Positions 16,207 to 23,767 of a DNA stretch of 64,000 bases are shown here, one piece after another. Every line of letters begins with the position of its first letter. Position 1 is the first letter of the stretch. The DNA comes from JAXGPF01 sp964650945 (GTDB lineage Bacteria; Verrucomicrobiota; Kiritimatiellia; JAAZAB01), in the NCBI GenBank assembly GCA_964650945.1, contig CAZYXU010000002.1, forward strand, positions 29,068-93,067, written 5' to 3'. The notes under the pieces are model-generated. The model worked only from the letters and a program-made list of their open reading frames with translations. It had not been told where the DNA came from and did no database searches. A program made the position numbers and the translations under genes.

Positions 16207-17336
16207 AATGCGGGCTGGCCCTTTCCGGCTGGTTTTTCGGCCTTGGCGGGAACGGGGTTGCCGGCCGCGCCGCCAGGACCGCCGGGACCCTGCTGCTTCT
16301 GCCCCATGACCTTAACCGGCGCGCCGTCCTTGAGCGCGTCGTTGCCCCGGGTAATCACCATTTCGCCGGCTTGAATGCCGCTCGCCACGGCCACGGCTCC
16401 GCCGGCCTCCATCGCCGCCTTGACCTTGCGCCGGAAGGCTTTCCCGCCCTCCACCACGAACGCAACCGTCTCCCCGCCGGGCAACACCGTCAGAACGCTT
16501 TCCGGCACCACGACGGCATTCGTCAGCGTTTGCACCGCGACCTCCACCCGGGCGAACATACCGCTCAGGAGTCGCACTTCGTCACTCACCACGGCTTCCG
16601 CCGTTAAGGTGCGGGTCATGCGATCCAGTTCCGGATACACCCGGACGATTTTGCCGACGAAATGCCGGTCCGGATAGGCGTCCAGGGAAATGCTGACAGG
16701 CTGATCTTTTTGAACCGCAAGCGCTTGCTGCTCGGGAATGGAAATCCGAACAACATGGCTTGCCGGCTCGTAGAGCTCCACCAACGGCGCGCGCGGCGAG
16801 ACGTAATTCCCTTCGGATATCCAAACCCTGGAAACCACGCCGTCCCAGGGCGCCTCAATTTCATAGTCGCTCGCGCCTGTCTCCATCGCCGCTACCAGAG
16901 CTTCAGCGCGCTTCAGATTCGACCGCGCCGCGTCCAGTTGTTCGCCGGCCAACGAGCCGCTTTTAACCAATTGCTCGACGCGTTTAAACTCCGCTTCCTG
17001 CCGGCGGAATTCCTCGCGGGCCGCATCCAGCCCGGTCTCGGCGATCCGGCTGCGGCCAACTTTCACCAGGATCTGGCCTTGCTTGACCGCATCGCCCTCA
17101 CGGACGGAACACGCCACGACCGGCCCTTCCGCCGGCGACGCCATGCGCGCCACCTTCACCGGCTCCACGGAGCCGGTGTAGGACAGTGTCTTCGAGAAAT
17201 CGCGCTTCTCCGCCTTCGCTACCTGCACCAAGGCCAGCGGTTTCCGGGCCGGCTCGTCCGCTCCCTGTTTCTTACCGCAACCTGCCGCCAGCAGAATCGC
17301 CAACGCGCATCCGCACCATCCCCAATATGTCTTCAT
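16203..17336 (-). CDS. RND pump periplasmic adaptor lipoprotein (MFP)
   Basis: 377 residues with a lipoprotein signal (LAILLAAGCGKK). The membrane-fusion layout is visible: a lipoyl-like half motif around EGPVVACSVREGDAVKQGQILVKV (split across the text), a helical hairpin at about 95-150, the second lipoyl half near YEIEAPWDGVVSRVWISEGN, and a beta-barrel domain. The C-terminus is Gly/Pro/Gln-rich. It bridges the RND subunit to TolC. Both borders are four-base ATGA overlaps. Confidence 0.92.
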   Translation of the reverse strand: MKTYWGWCGCALAILLAAGCGKKQGADEPARKPLALVQVAKAEKRDFSKTLSYTGSVEPVKVARMASPAEGPVVACSVREGDAVKQGQILVKVGRSRIAETGLDAAREEFRRQEAEFKRVEQLVKSGSLAGEQLDAARSNLKRAEALVAAMETGASDYEIEAPWDGVVSRVWISEGNYVSPRAPLVELYEPASHVVRISIPEQQALAVQKDQPVSISLDAYPDRHFVGKIVRVYPELDRMTRTLTAEAVVSDEVRLLSGMFARVEVAVQTLTNAVVVPESVLTVLPGGETVAFVVEGGKAFRRKVKAAMEAGGAVAVASGIQAGEMVITRGNDALKDGAPVKVMGQKQQGPGGPGGAAGNPVPAKAEKPAGKGQPAL

Positions 17337-18676
17337 GGTAATATCTCCCCTATCGCCAGGCGGCGCCGCGCGTCCGCTACCGCCAGATCCGCCAGGGCGC
17401 GGGCATGGGTGGTCTGTGCGATCACCAGCGCGGTCTGTGCGTCCAGCACATCCGTCATTGTGCCCTTGCCCAGGTCGTACTTCTCCTGCATAATCCGGAA
17501 ACTCTCGTCCGCTTGGCCGACGGCCTGTTCGGCCGTCTGGACCCGCTCGCCTGCGGCGGCGATGTCCGACAAGGCCGTCTCCACTTCAAAGCGAATCTGC
17601 AGTTCCAGCTTCCGCAGACGCTCCTGCGCGCCGCGCTGCCGGGCCTTTTGCTCCGCCACCTTCGCCCTGGTCAGCCGGCCGTCGAAGATGGGCACTTCCA
17701 CCACCAAGCCGGCACGGCCAACGTCCGACTGGTCATCGGCCGCATCGGGCTGATCCGACGGATCCGGCATCCAGCGCGCGCCATACGACGCCTGTGCGAA
17801 GAGCGTCGGCCGATAGCCTGAACGCGCGGCGCGCACCCCGGCACCGGCGGCTGAGACCGCGGCCTGCGCGGCGCGGTAATCCGCGCGCCGGGCAAGCGCT
17901 AGCCGCATGCATTCCGCCGCGCCGGGACAGGCGGCAAACTCCTGCATCGCCAACTTGCCCTCGGCCTCCGGGGCGGCGGCATCGTCCAACCCAAGCAGCG
18001 CCGCCCAGGCACGCTGCTGAACCGTGCGGTTGCTGCGTTCCCGCACCTGGCGTTCGTACAGTTCGGCCCGCCGGACATTGGCCCGCAACAAGTCCACCCG
18101 CGCCGCCTTTTCCGCCTGCACCAAGGCTGCGATGCTGCGCTGCTGCTCGTCCATGGCGCGGACGGCGGTTTCCAGCGACCGCAGCACCTCATCCTGTGCC
18201 AGCAAGCCATAGAACATGGCCGTCACCTGATAAACGAGCGACTCGCGCACACGGATCAACTGATCCTCCGCTCCTTTCCAGTTCCACGCCGCCGCATCCG
18301 TCTCGCCGGAGACGCGGCCGCCGGTATAAAGCGGCAGGCTGGCAACCAGTTCCGCCCCCAGCGTCTGCGCGCCGAACACGCCCTGCTCGCCGTTCCGCGT
18401 CGCAGGCATCAACCGTTGGTCTTCCGTCCAGTAATCATAGGCGCCGCGGGCCTTCAACGTTGGCCACCCGCCTGACCGGGCGGCCTGCAGGCGCGCCGCC
18501 GATTCCGCCACCCGGCTTTGCGTTTCAGCCACATCGGGATTTTGCACCAAGGCCAGCTCCAGCGCATCCGCCAGCTTTAAGGCGCGCGGGGATTGGCCGG
18601 CAACGCCTTGCGCGTTCAACATTGCCGCGCCAAAGCCGGCAAGCAGCGCCAGCCCTATGTTTTTTGAATTCTTCAT
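17333..18676 (-). CDS. TolC-family outer-membrane efflux protein
   Basis: 447 residues. The start at 18676 opens a signal peptide (MKNSKNIGLALLAGFGAAML...) and overlaps the permease stop as ATGA. A long in-frame extension upstream is out of context because it lies over the permease gene. Two repeats of the outer-membrane efflux domain are visible, beginning LADALELALVQNPDVAE and, in the second half, AECMRLALARRADYRAAQAA. It provides the outer-membrane channel for the adjacent RND pump. A Tyr/Arg-rich C-terminus (ARRRLAIGEILP) ends the protein. Confidence 0.9.
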   Translation of the reverse strand: MKNSKNIGLALLAGFGAAMLNAQGVAGQSPRALKLADALELALVQNPDVAETQSRVAESAARLQAARSGGWPTLKARGAYDYWTEDQRLMPATRNGEQGVFGAQTLGAELVASLPLYTGGRVSGETDAAAWNWKGAEDQLIRVRESLVYQVTAMFYGLLAQDEVLRSLETAVRAMDEQQRSIAALVQAEKAARVDLLRANVRRAELYERQVRERSNRTVQQRAWAALLGLDDAAAPEAEGKLAMQEFAACPGAAECMRLALARRADYRAAQAAVSAAGAGVRAARSGYRPTLFAQASYGARWMPDPSDQPDAADDQSDVGRAGLVVEVPIFDGRLTRAKVAEQKARQRGAQERLRKLELQIRFEVETALSDIAAAGERVQTAEQAVGQADESFRIMQEKYDLGKGTMTDVLDAQTALVIAQTTHARALADLAVADARRRLAIGEILP

Positions 18677-20052
18677 GCAACCAGCGCTCCAAAGATGATT
18701 CCCGTGACCGTTGCCATCACCACCACCAACCCGACGAAAGTCAGGGTCTTTTTCGGGCCGAGGATGGAATTTATCACCAGCATGTTCGGTAAGGATAACG
18801 CCGGCCCGGCCAACAAGAGCGCCAGCGCCGGCCCCTGCCCCATGCCGCTGTCGAGCAGCCCGCGCAAAATCGGCACTTCGGTCAGGGTGGCAAAATACAT
18901 CAAAGCGCCGGTGAAGGAGGCGAAGAAATTGGTCCAGACCGGCCAGATCAACGCCAGCCAGACGGGCACATCGCCATCGGCGCCCGAGATCAGCGACAGC
19001 AGCGCGGCCGGTGAATCGCCCACCAGCGCCTGAATCCAGACATTCGGCACAATGCCGGCGTCCTTGCCTTCCGGACTGCCCAAAAAGAAGCCGGCGGCGA
19101 GCACACCGCCGAACAGCAATGGCAGAATCTGCTTCGCAAATCCCCAGGTCTGATCGCGCCAATCCTTGAGTTCCGCCCCACCGCAGAAGGTGAGCCCGAT
19201 CAACCCGGCCGATCCGGCGGCAAAGGCCGCTACCGGATACCCCGGAAACGCGATGCCCAGGATCACGGCCGGCATGGCCGCCACGGCAATCCAGGCCAGC
19301 CGCACTTTGAAAAAACGCCACAAGCAAAATCCCATGAGCGCCGCAAACAGCGCCGTCACCAGCCATTTGGCCTGGTAGATCGCAAACCACAAGCCCGCCG
19401 GCGCCAAAGGCTTGCCCCAGTTGGCGAACACCAGGATGCCCACCATCGCGAAGAAGTATAGCGCCACTTGCCACAGGGGCCGCTCCTTGCCATCGTCATC
19501 GCCCAGATATACGGGTTGTACTTGCGCCGCCTTCGCCCTTTCCTCTTTCAGGAAGATCAGGTGCATCAGCAGGCCGATGATCACACTAAAGCCTATGGCG
19601 CCGACCGCCCGCGCCACGCCCAGTTGCCACCCCAGGATGCGCGCGGTCAGCACAATGGCCAGCACGTTGATCGCCGGCCCGGAGTAAAGGAAGGCGATGG
19701 CCGGACCAAGGCCCGCGCCGCGCATGTAGATGCCGCCGAACAGCGGCAGCACCGTGCAGGAACAGACCGCCAGGATCGTCCCGGAAACCGAAGCCACGGA
19801 GTATGCGAGCCACTTGGAGGCCTTCGGCCCGAAATATTTCATCACCGCGTTCTGGCTGACGAACACCCCGATGGCGCCGGCAATGAAGAAGGCCGGCACC
19901 AGACAGAGCAGGACGTGTTCACGGGCATACCATTTCACCAGCTTGAACGCCTCGATCACCGCTCCCTGAAAGCGCATGGACTCCACCGGCAGGTTATAGG
20001 CGACGAGGAACGCGGCGGCCAACCCCAAAAATATTTTCAATTCCTTTTTCAT
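18673..20052 (-). CDS. ArsP-like permease, long form
   Basis: 459 residues and about ten to twelve spans, in the same predicted-permease family as the ArsP-like gene of operon 1 but longer. The family Cys motif reads AVCSCTVLPLF (CxC), followed by LYSGPAINVLA; a repeat-like second half has LLAGPALSLPNML. There are no Cys pairs in its central loop, unlike the other copy. It starts directly after arsR. Members next to ArsR and a CPKC mini-thioredoxin are commonly linked to metalloid tolerance. Substrate not established. Confidence 0.82.
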   Translation of the reverse strand: MKKELKIFLGLAAAFLVAYNLPVESMRFQGAVIEAFKLVKWYAREHVLLCLVPAFFIAGAIGVFVSQNAVMKYFGPKASKWLAYSVASVSGTILAVCSCTVLPLFGGIYMRGAGLGPAIAFLYSGPAINVLAIVLTARILGWQLGVARAVGAIGFSVIIGLLMHLIFLKEERAKAAQVQPVYLGDDDGKERPLWQVALYFFAMVGILVFANWGKPLAPAGLWFAIYQAKWLVTALFAALMGFCLWRFFKVRLAWIAVAAMPAVILGIAFPGYPVAAFAAGSAGLIGLTFCGGAELKDWRDQTWGFAKQILPLLFGGVLAAGFFLGSPEGKDAGIVPNVWIQALVGDSPAALLSLISGADGDVPVWLALIWPVWTNFFASFTGALMYFATLTEVPILRGLLDSGMGQGPALALLLAGPALSLPNMLVINSILGPKKTLTFVGLVVVMATVTGIIFGALVA

Positions 20053-20053
20053 T

Positions 20054-20371
20054 TCAGAGGATCCTGAGGGTTTGCATTTGCCGCGCAGCGGAAGATTTCA
20101 AAACTTCCAAAGCACACTCAAACGCGCGCAGGATGCAGGGGCATTCCAGGTGATGGATGACCTTTTGCCCCTGTTTGCGCTCGGTGACAATTCCGGCGCG
20201 TTTCAAAAGCGCGAGGTGGCGCGAGATGTTGGACTGGTCAACGGCCGCCAGCGCGTTCAGCTCGTGGACGCACCGGTCGCCCTCGGCGAGTGCGCTGACG
20301 AGCATGACCCGGATGGGATGCGCCAGCGCCTTCAGGATATCGGAACGAATTCTGGCCTGGGAATAATTCAT
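20054..20371 (-). CDS. ArsR-family repressor of the second metal operon
   Basis: 105 residues. Winged-helix ArsR fold with LKALAHPIRVMLVSAL, the recognition helix VDQSNISRHLALLKRAG, and the wing GQKVIHHLE. Likely ligands are Cys34 (GDRCVHEL) and the CPC pair at 77-79, plus Cys86; the site differs from that of the first ArsR. The start was set at the ATG at 20371: the ATG at 20380 lies within the -10 box of an excellent promoter and cannot be in its transcript. The mRNA would then begin at or next to the start codon (leaderless). Confidence 0.88.
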   Translation of the reverse strand: MNYSQARIRSDILKALAHPIRVMLVSALAEGDRCVHELNALAAVDQSNISRHLALLKRAGIVTERKQGQKVIHHLECPCILRAFECALEVLKSSAARQMQTLRIL

Positions 20372-20378
20372 ACGTGCC

Positions 20379-20407
20379 ATTCTATGCGTATATGCGCATA
20401 TTGTCAA
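20379..20407 (-). promoter_or_regulatory. Consensus promoter with perfect dyad in the spacer
   Basis: On the minus strand TTGACA (20407-20402), a 17-base spacer and TAGAAT (20384-20379) form a near-consensus sigma-70 promoter. A perfect inverted repeat TATGCG-N6-CGCATA (20383-20400) fills the spacer. This is an ideal position for an ArsR operator. Confidence 0.75.
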
Positions 20408-20479
20408 ATATAAAATTACGAATAATCAAGGCGCCGGCAAAGGCTAAGGGTAATACGGGTGGTCGGAGACGCAGCCAAG

Positions 20480-21556
20480 CTACTGGGCCGCTGCGCCGTC
20501 AGCTTGATGCCAATGAAGTTCCATGGGCAACAGCATTGGCGCGGGCGAAGCACGCTTCCGGGGACCGCTCAGCAATTCCTCCATCAGATCGAAGGCCACT
20601 CGCCCCTGCTTGCGGTAAGGCGCGGTGATCAGGTTGGCATTGGCGGTAAGGCGGTCGGCAAAATACACCGGCGCGGGCCGCCAGTCACGGCATTGTTCGA
20701 GAAAATCAGCCACGCCGGCGGATAAATTCAATCCATTGACGACCACGGCTTCGGGACGCTGCTCCGGGGGGAGGTTATACAAGGCGCGCATCGCGCCTAT
20801 CCCCTCCGCCGGTTCGTCCGCCAGCGCCTGCCACCAGGAGAGTTGGGGGCGCAGTTTCTGGGAGGCGTAATATTCATAATACGCCCGCGCGATGAAATCG
20901 CAGGTGCGTTCCACGCCCGTCTGGGTGTTCCGGCGCACAATCGCCGCAATGCGCCTGCGGCCATTTTGTGACAGCCGGCGGCAGGCATCCAGCATGGCCT
21001 GGCGGCTGTCAAAAATCACCGCCGGAGCGCGCAACCCGGGGTAATGATTGCCGACACAGACGCACGGTAAACGCTCGGCGAGAAAGAACCTGATGGCGGC
21101 GGCATCCAGCGGCGATAAAACAAACACCCCGTTGATCTTCCGGCGCGTCACCAGGCAGGACAACGAAGACAAACCGTCGTCATCCACCTGGCGGCCGCGC
21201 GTGGTAAAAAGATGCAAGTGATGTTTTTGCGGACGCGCCCGTTCTTCAATGCCATGGACAATTTCCGCAATGAATCTTTCGGTGGAATCAAAAACATCGA
21301 AAAACACCACGCCGAATTCACGGAAGGCCCGGTCTGCCGGCTGGCGCACAATACTGCCGCGCCCCACCTGGCGCGAGACCAGGCCCTCGTGGGATAAATC
21401 GTTGAGCACCCGCCGGGCCGTGGCGCTGGAAACCTTGAAACGCTGGATCAACTGGCTCTCGGAAAGTTCCACATGCTTGCCGTCCAGGATTTCCGCCTTC
21501 AATTTCGTCCGGATGATCAGATGGGCCGGGACACGTTTCGGGGGGGGTGCCATCAT
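20480..21556 (-). CDS. GntR-headed, LacI-type sensor transcription regulator
   Basis: 358 residues: an N-terminal GntR winged helix (about 10-75; LSESQLIQRFKVSSATARRV, then GLVSRQVGRGSIV) fused to a periplasmic-binding-protein-like sensor domain (about 85-350) as in LacI/GalR. This hybrid is abundant in Lentisphaerota and Kiritimatiellota, where it usually controls carbohydrate genes. AAGGAGC lies before the ATG. No sugar gene is adjacent in the same direction, so its target is unknown. Confidence 0.82.
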   Translation of the reverse strand: MMAPPPKRVPAHLIIRTKLKAEILDGKHVELSESQLIQRFKVSSATARRVLNDLSHEGLVSRQVGRGSIVRQPADRAFREFGVVFFDVFDSTERFIAEIVHGIEERARPQKHHLHLFTTRGRQVDDDGLSSLSCLVTRRKINGVFVLSPLDAAAIRFFLAERLPCVCVGNHYPGLRAPAVIFDSRQAMLDACRRLSQNGRRRIAAIVRRNTQTGVERTCDFIARAYYEYYASQKLRPQLSWWQALADEPAEGIGAMRALYNLPPEQRPEAVVVNGLNLSAGVADFLEQCRDWRPAPVYFADRLTANANLITAPYRKQGRVAFDLMEELLSGPRKRASPAPMLLPMELHWHQADGAAAQ

Positions 21557-21747
21557 ATAAGCTCCTTGCGGCCAACCAAAGTCGAATGTTATAATACTAA
21601 TTCAGGGAAAGCAGAAATGCAAGCGAATTTTTACGAAGCGGGAATGGCAGGGGCATGCTTCGGAGGGCGCCGGGCACGGCGCAGCCATGCGACGGGGGGC
21701 GACCGGCTTGCGCGCGGACTTTTACCTGGAAGCGTAAAGCCGGGCAT

Positions 21748-22380
21748 TCAGGGCGGGGTATCCAGCGGTCCGGCCATGGAATTTTCCGCGTCGGCCACCA
21801 TCCCCGGGTCCGGCGCCGCCGGCATTCCGCTGGAAACCACCACCTGAGCCGGCCGCAGCAGGTAATCTCCCAGCCAATAGCCCTGGCGGGTTTGATCAAT
21901 AATCATTCCTTCCGGAAATTCAGCGGATGGCAAATGCGCGACACACTCGTGGCATTGCGGATCGAAGGCCGTCCCGGCGGCCTCCATGGGCGCCACACCC
22001 GCCTTTTTCAACACGTCCAGGAGTTGGCTGTGCACCAGGGCCAGCCCATCGTAAATGGCCGTGGGAATGGCGCCGTCGCGCGCAGCTTTCAAACCCATTT
22101 CAAAATGGTCCAAAACCGGCAGCACGTCCTCTATCAATCGTTCGGTGGCGCGGCGCGCGCGCAGCGCATCATCCCGTGCCACGCGCTTGCGATAGTTGTC
22201 AAAATCCGCCTGCAGCCTTAATAACTGGTCGCGCAACCGCGCCGTTTCGTCCGCCGGCACGGGCGTCTCCGCCGGCGCGGCGGACGCGGGATTGGCCAGG
22301 CCGCCGCCGGATTCCGGGGGCGGTGCGGACGCGGCCGCGTCATCCGGCAAGATTGCGCCATTTTCAATTGCATCAGCCAT
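21748..22380 (-). CDS. grpE: GrpE, nucleotide exchange factor of DnaK
   Basis: 210 residues. An acidic, Pro/Ala-rich N-terminus is followed by the long coiled coil (RLRDQLLRLQADFDNYRKRV) and the C-terminal beta domain ending in YWLGDYLLRPAQVVVSSG, the GrpE signature. It releases ADP from DnaK. The start at 22380 is preferred over the ATG at 22389 because AAGGA has the proper spacing only to the former. dnaK and dnaJ are not in the window. The neighbouring small heat-shock genes suggest a stress cluster. Confidence 0.93.
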   Translation of the reverse strand: MADAIENGAILPDDAAASAPPPESGGGLANPASAAPAETPVPADETARLRDQLLRLQADFDNYRKRVARDDALRARRATERLIEDVLPVLDHFEMGLKAARDGAIPTAIYDGLALVHSQLLDVLKKAGVAPMEAAGTAFDPQCHECVAHLPSAEFPEGMIIDQTRQGYWLGDYLLRPAQVVVSSGMPAAPDPGMVADAENSMAGPLDTPP

Positions 22381-22457
22381 GGTATCCATTCCTTAAATCA
22401 GCGGCCGCGCCACCGTGATGGCGGCGTCATACCCCAAGGTCGCCGGCAAAACAAAAT

Positions 22458-22492
22458 CCGGAGCAGGCGCCAAACGGCGCTTTTTGCTCCGG
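22458..22492 (-). other. Nested hairpin in the grpE leader region
   Basis: Outer arms CCGGAGCA/TGCTCCGG (22458-22465, 22485-22492) enclose inner arms GCGCC/GGCGC (22467-22471, 22476-22480). On the plus strand the inner stem is followed by five T, but no plus-strand gene precedes it. It lies about 80 bases upstream of grpE, so a leader structure is possible. Confidence 0.45.
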
Positions 22493-22614
22493 AACCGCCC
22501 GGCGTTCGATCCCCGCCGGCGCAAATCTTCCGCAAGGTCATGATTCTAGCATTTATTCGGTTGTAATGGCAATCTGTTTGCGCCGCGATTTTTCTTCCGT
22601 GGTTTTGCCGCCGT

Positions 22615-22644
22615 CGCAGCGCCGCCCGGACGGACGGCGCTGCG
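22615..22644 (-). terminator. Strong hairpin after the hsp20 pair
   Basis: A perfect 10-bp stem CGCAGCGCCG/CGGCGCTGCG (22615-22624, 22635-22644) with a 10-base loop starts 10 bases after the stop of the downstream hsp20 gene. There is no clear T-run. It is a probable transcript end. The rest of 22390-22653 holds no gene. Confidence 0.55.
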
Positions 22645-22653
22645 CGGTTGACC

Positions 22654-23064
22654 TCAACCAGCCTCCACCGCAATTTTCCGCGGCTTGGCGTGTTCGGTCT
22701 TGGGCAGGGTAATGCTCAAGACGCCATTTGCCAACCGCGCTTTTATTTTTTCGCGGTCAATGTCCGTCGTCAAGGTAAACGCCCGGCGATAAACGCCGGT
22801 GGCATAACCGCGATATACCAACTGGCATTTCTCCGGCGCCTGATCTTCCTGATGCCCGGTAATCGTTAATACGTCATCTTCCAGGTCAATCTCAATACTG
22901 TTTTCCGCCACTCCGGGCATATCGCAAACGACCAGCAAGGCGTCTTCCTTCTCGAAGATATCGGCCGCCGGCGTAAACACCGGCAAGTCGCGCGTCAATT
23001 CCACCTGCGGGGCGGGATGCGGCGCGCGCTCCGCCGGAACATTTTTGTTTTTACTTTCATTCAT
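22654..23064 (-). CDS. Hsp20-family small heat-shock protein (second copy)
   Basis: 136 residues with a complete alpha-crystallin domain (about 30-125): FTPAADIFEKEDALLVVCDM, the PGV segment, DVLTITGHQE, and the C-terminal LANGVLSITLPKTE (the GVL-type motif). An AKPRKIAVEAG tail resembles the IxI anchor. Small heat-shock proteins hold unfolded proteins for refolding. AAAGGAGG lies upstream. It follows the other hsp20 gene by 18 bases, so the two are co-transcribed. Confidence 0.93.
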   Translation of the reverse strand: MNESKNKNVPAERAPHPAPQVELTRDLPVFTPAADIFEKEDALLVVCDMPGVAENSIEIDLEDDVLTITGHQEDQAPEKCQLVYRGYATGVYRRAFTLTTDIDREKIKARLANGVLSITLPKTEHAKPRKIAVEAG

Positions 23065-23082
23065 GGTGCTTTCCTCCTTTGC

Positions 23083-23511
23083 TTATTCCGCGCTGATGGC
23101 GATTTTTTTCGGCTTGGCGGACTCCGCCCGGGGCATGTTGATCGTCAAAACCCCCAGTTTATACCGGGCTTTAATGCCGCCTGCTTCCACATCGAAAGGC
23201 AAACGCAAGCTGCGTACAAATTTACCCGAACTGCGCTCGCAGCGGTGGCAGACAACACCTTCCTGTAAATCTCCGCCGGCGCGTTCGCCTTCGATCGTAA
23301 GGACGTCCTGGTTGACGTTGATGCTGATATTCTTGGGATCCACCCCCGGAATCTCGGCCGTCACCACCACTTCATCCTTGTTGCTCCAAACATTCACAGC
23401 CGGAAATTCATCGTCTCCCGCACCATAACCTTCGAACAACCGGTTCATTTCCTGCTGCAAACGCCGGACTCCGCTGAACGGATCAGCTCCATACATACTT
23501 GTAAATAACAT
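23083..23511 (-). CDS. Hsp20-family small heat-shock protein (first copy)
   Basis: 142 residues. The alpha-crystallin domain contains NVWSNKDEVVVTAEIPGVD, DVLTIEGERAGG, FDVEAGGIKARYKLGVLTI and the tail KPKKIAISAE. The N-terminal SGVRRLQQEMNRLFEGYG is typical of bacterial class A members. The start at 23511 is chosen because GGAGGG lies eight bases upstream. It is the first gene behind a sigma-54-type promoter. This and the second copy share only moderate similarity, suggesting hetero-oligomers. Confidence 0.93.
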   Translation of the reverse strand: MLFTSMYGADPFSGVRRLQQEMNRLFEGYGAGDDEFPAVNVWSNKDEVVVTAEIPGVDPKNISINVNQDVLTIEGERAGGDLQEGVVCHRCERSSGKFVRSLRLPFDVEAGGIKARYKLGVLTINMPRAESAKPKKIAISAE

Positions 23512-23535
23512 TTCCCAACCCTCCATTTAACCACC

Positions 23536-23552
23536 CGGGAGACCATCTCCCG
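23536..23552 (-). other. Leader hairpin upstream of hsp20
   Basis: A perfect 7-bp stem CGGGAGA/TCTCCCG with a 3-base loop lies between the predicted transcription start and the ribosome binding site of the first hsp20 gene. It could be an mRNA stability or thermosensing element; nothing proves this. Confidence 0.4.
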
Positions 23553-23571
23553 AATTTCATTTAATTCTACA

Positions 23572-23587
23572 AGCAAATATCATGCCA
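23572..23587 (-). promoter_or_regulatory. Sigma-54 (RpoN) promoter of the hsp20 operon
   Basis: The minus strand reads TGGCATGATATTTGCT, matching the RpoN consensus TGGCACG-N4-TTGCW with exactly 10 bases between GG and GC. It lies about 60 bases upstream of the first hsp20 start, with no competing sigma-70 pattern. Confidence 0.65.
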
Positions 23588-23656
23588 TAATATTAAAACA
23601 ACCTTATCCAGCTTAATAATAAACACATACACGAATACAAGGCAAAATTTATAAGT

Positions 23657-23709
23657 GTCACAATGACGCTTACGCCGGTTTTTTAAGAACACGCTAGCGT
23701 CATAATGAC
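23657..23709 (-). promoter_or_regulatory. Paired enhancer-like dyads upstream of the sigma-54 promoter
   Basis: Two short inverted repeats, GTCA-N3-TGAC at 23657-23667 and again at 23699-23709, have centres 42 bases apart (four helical turns) and lie roughly 100 and 140 bases upstream of the predicted start. This is the usual place for binding of an RpoN activator. Confidence 0.5.
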
Positions 23710-23767
23710 TCTTTACGACACAGAAAGCGGTTGTCACTTTCCGGCAAAGAGTTGGTGGAGATTAGCG

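Noticed and set aside
18677..19474. N-terminal extension of the TolC frame
   Set aside because: It overlaps the permease gene in another frame; the internal ATG at 18676 gives a signal peptide and an ATGA overlap.
22390..23660. CIRCE (HrcA) operator near grpE or hsp20
   Set aside because: No TTAGCACTC-N9-GAGTGCTAA-like repeat was found in these leaders.
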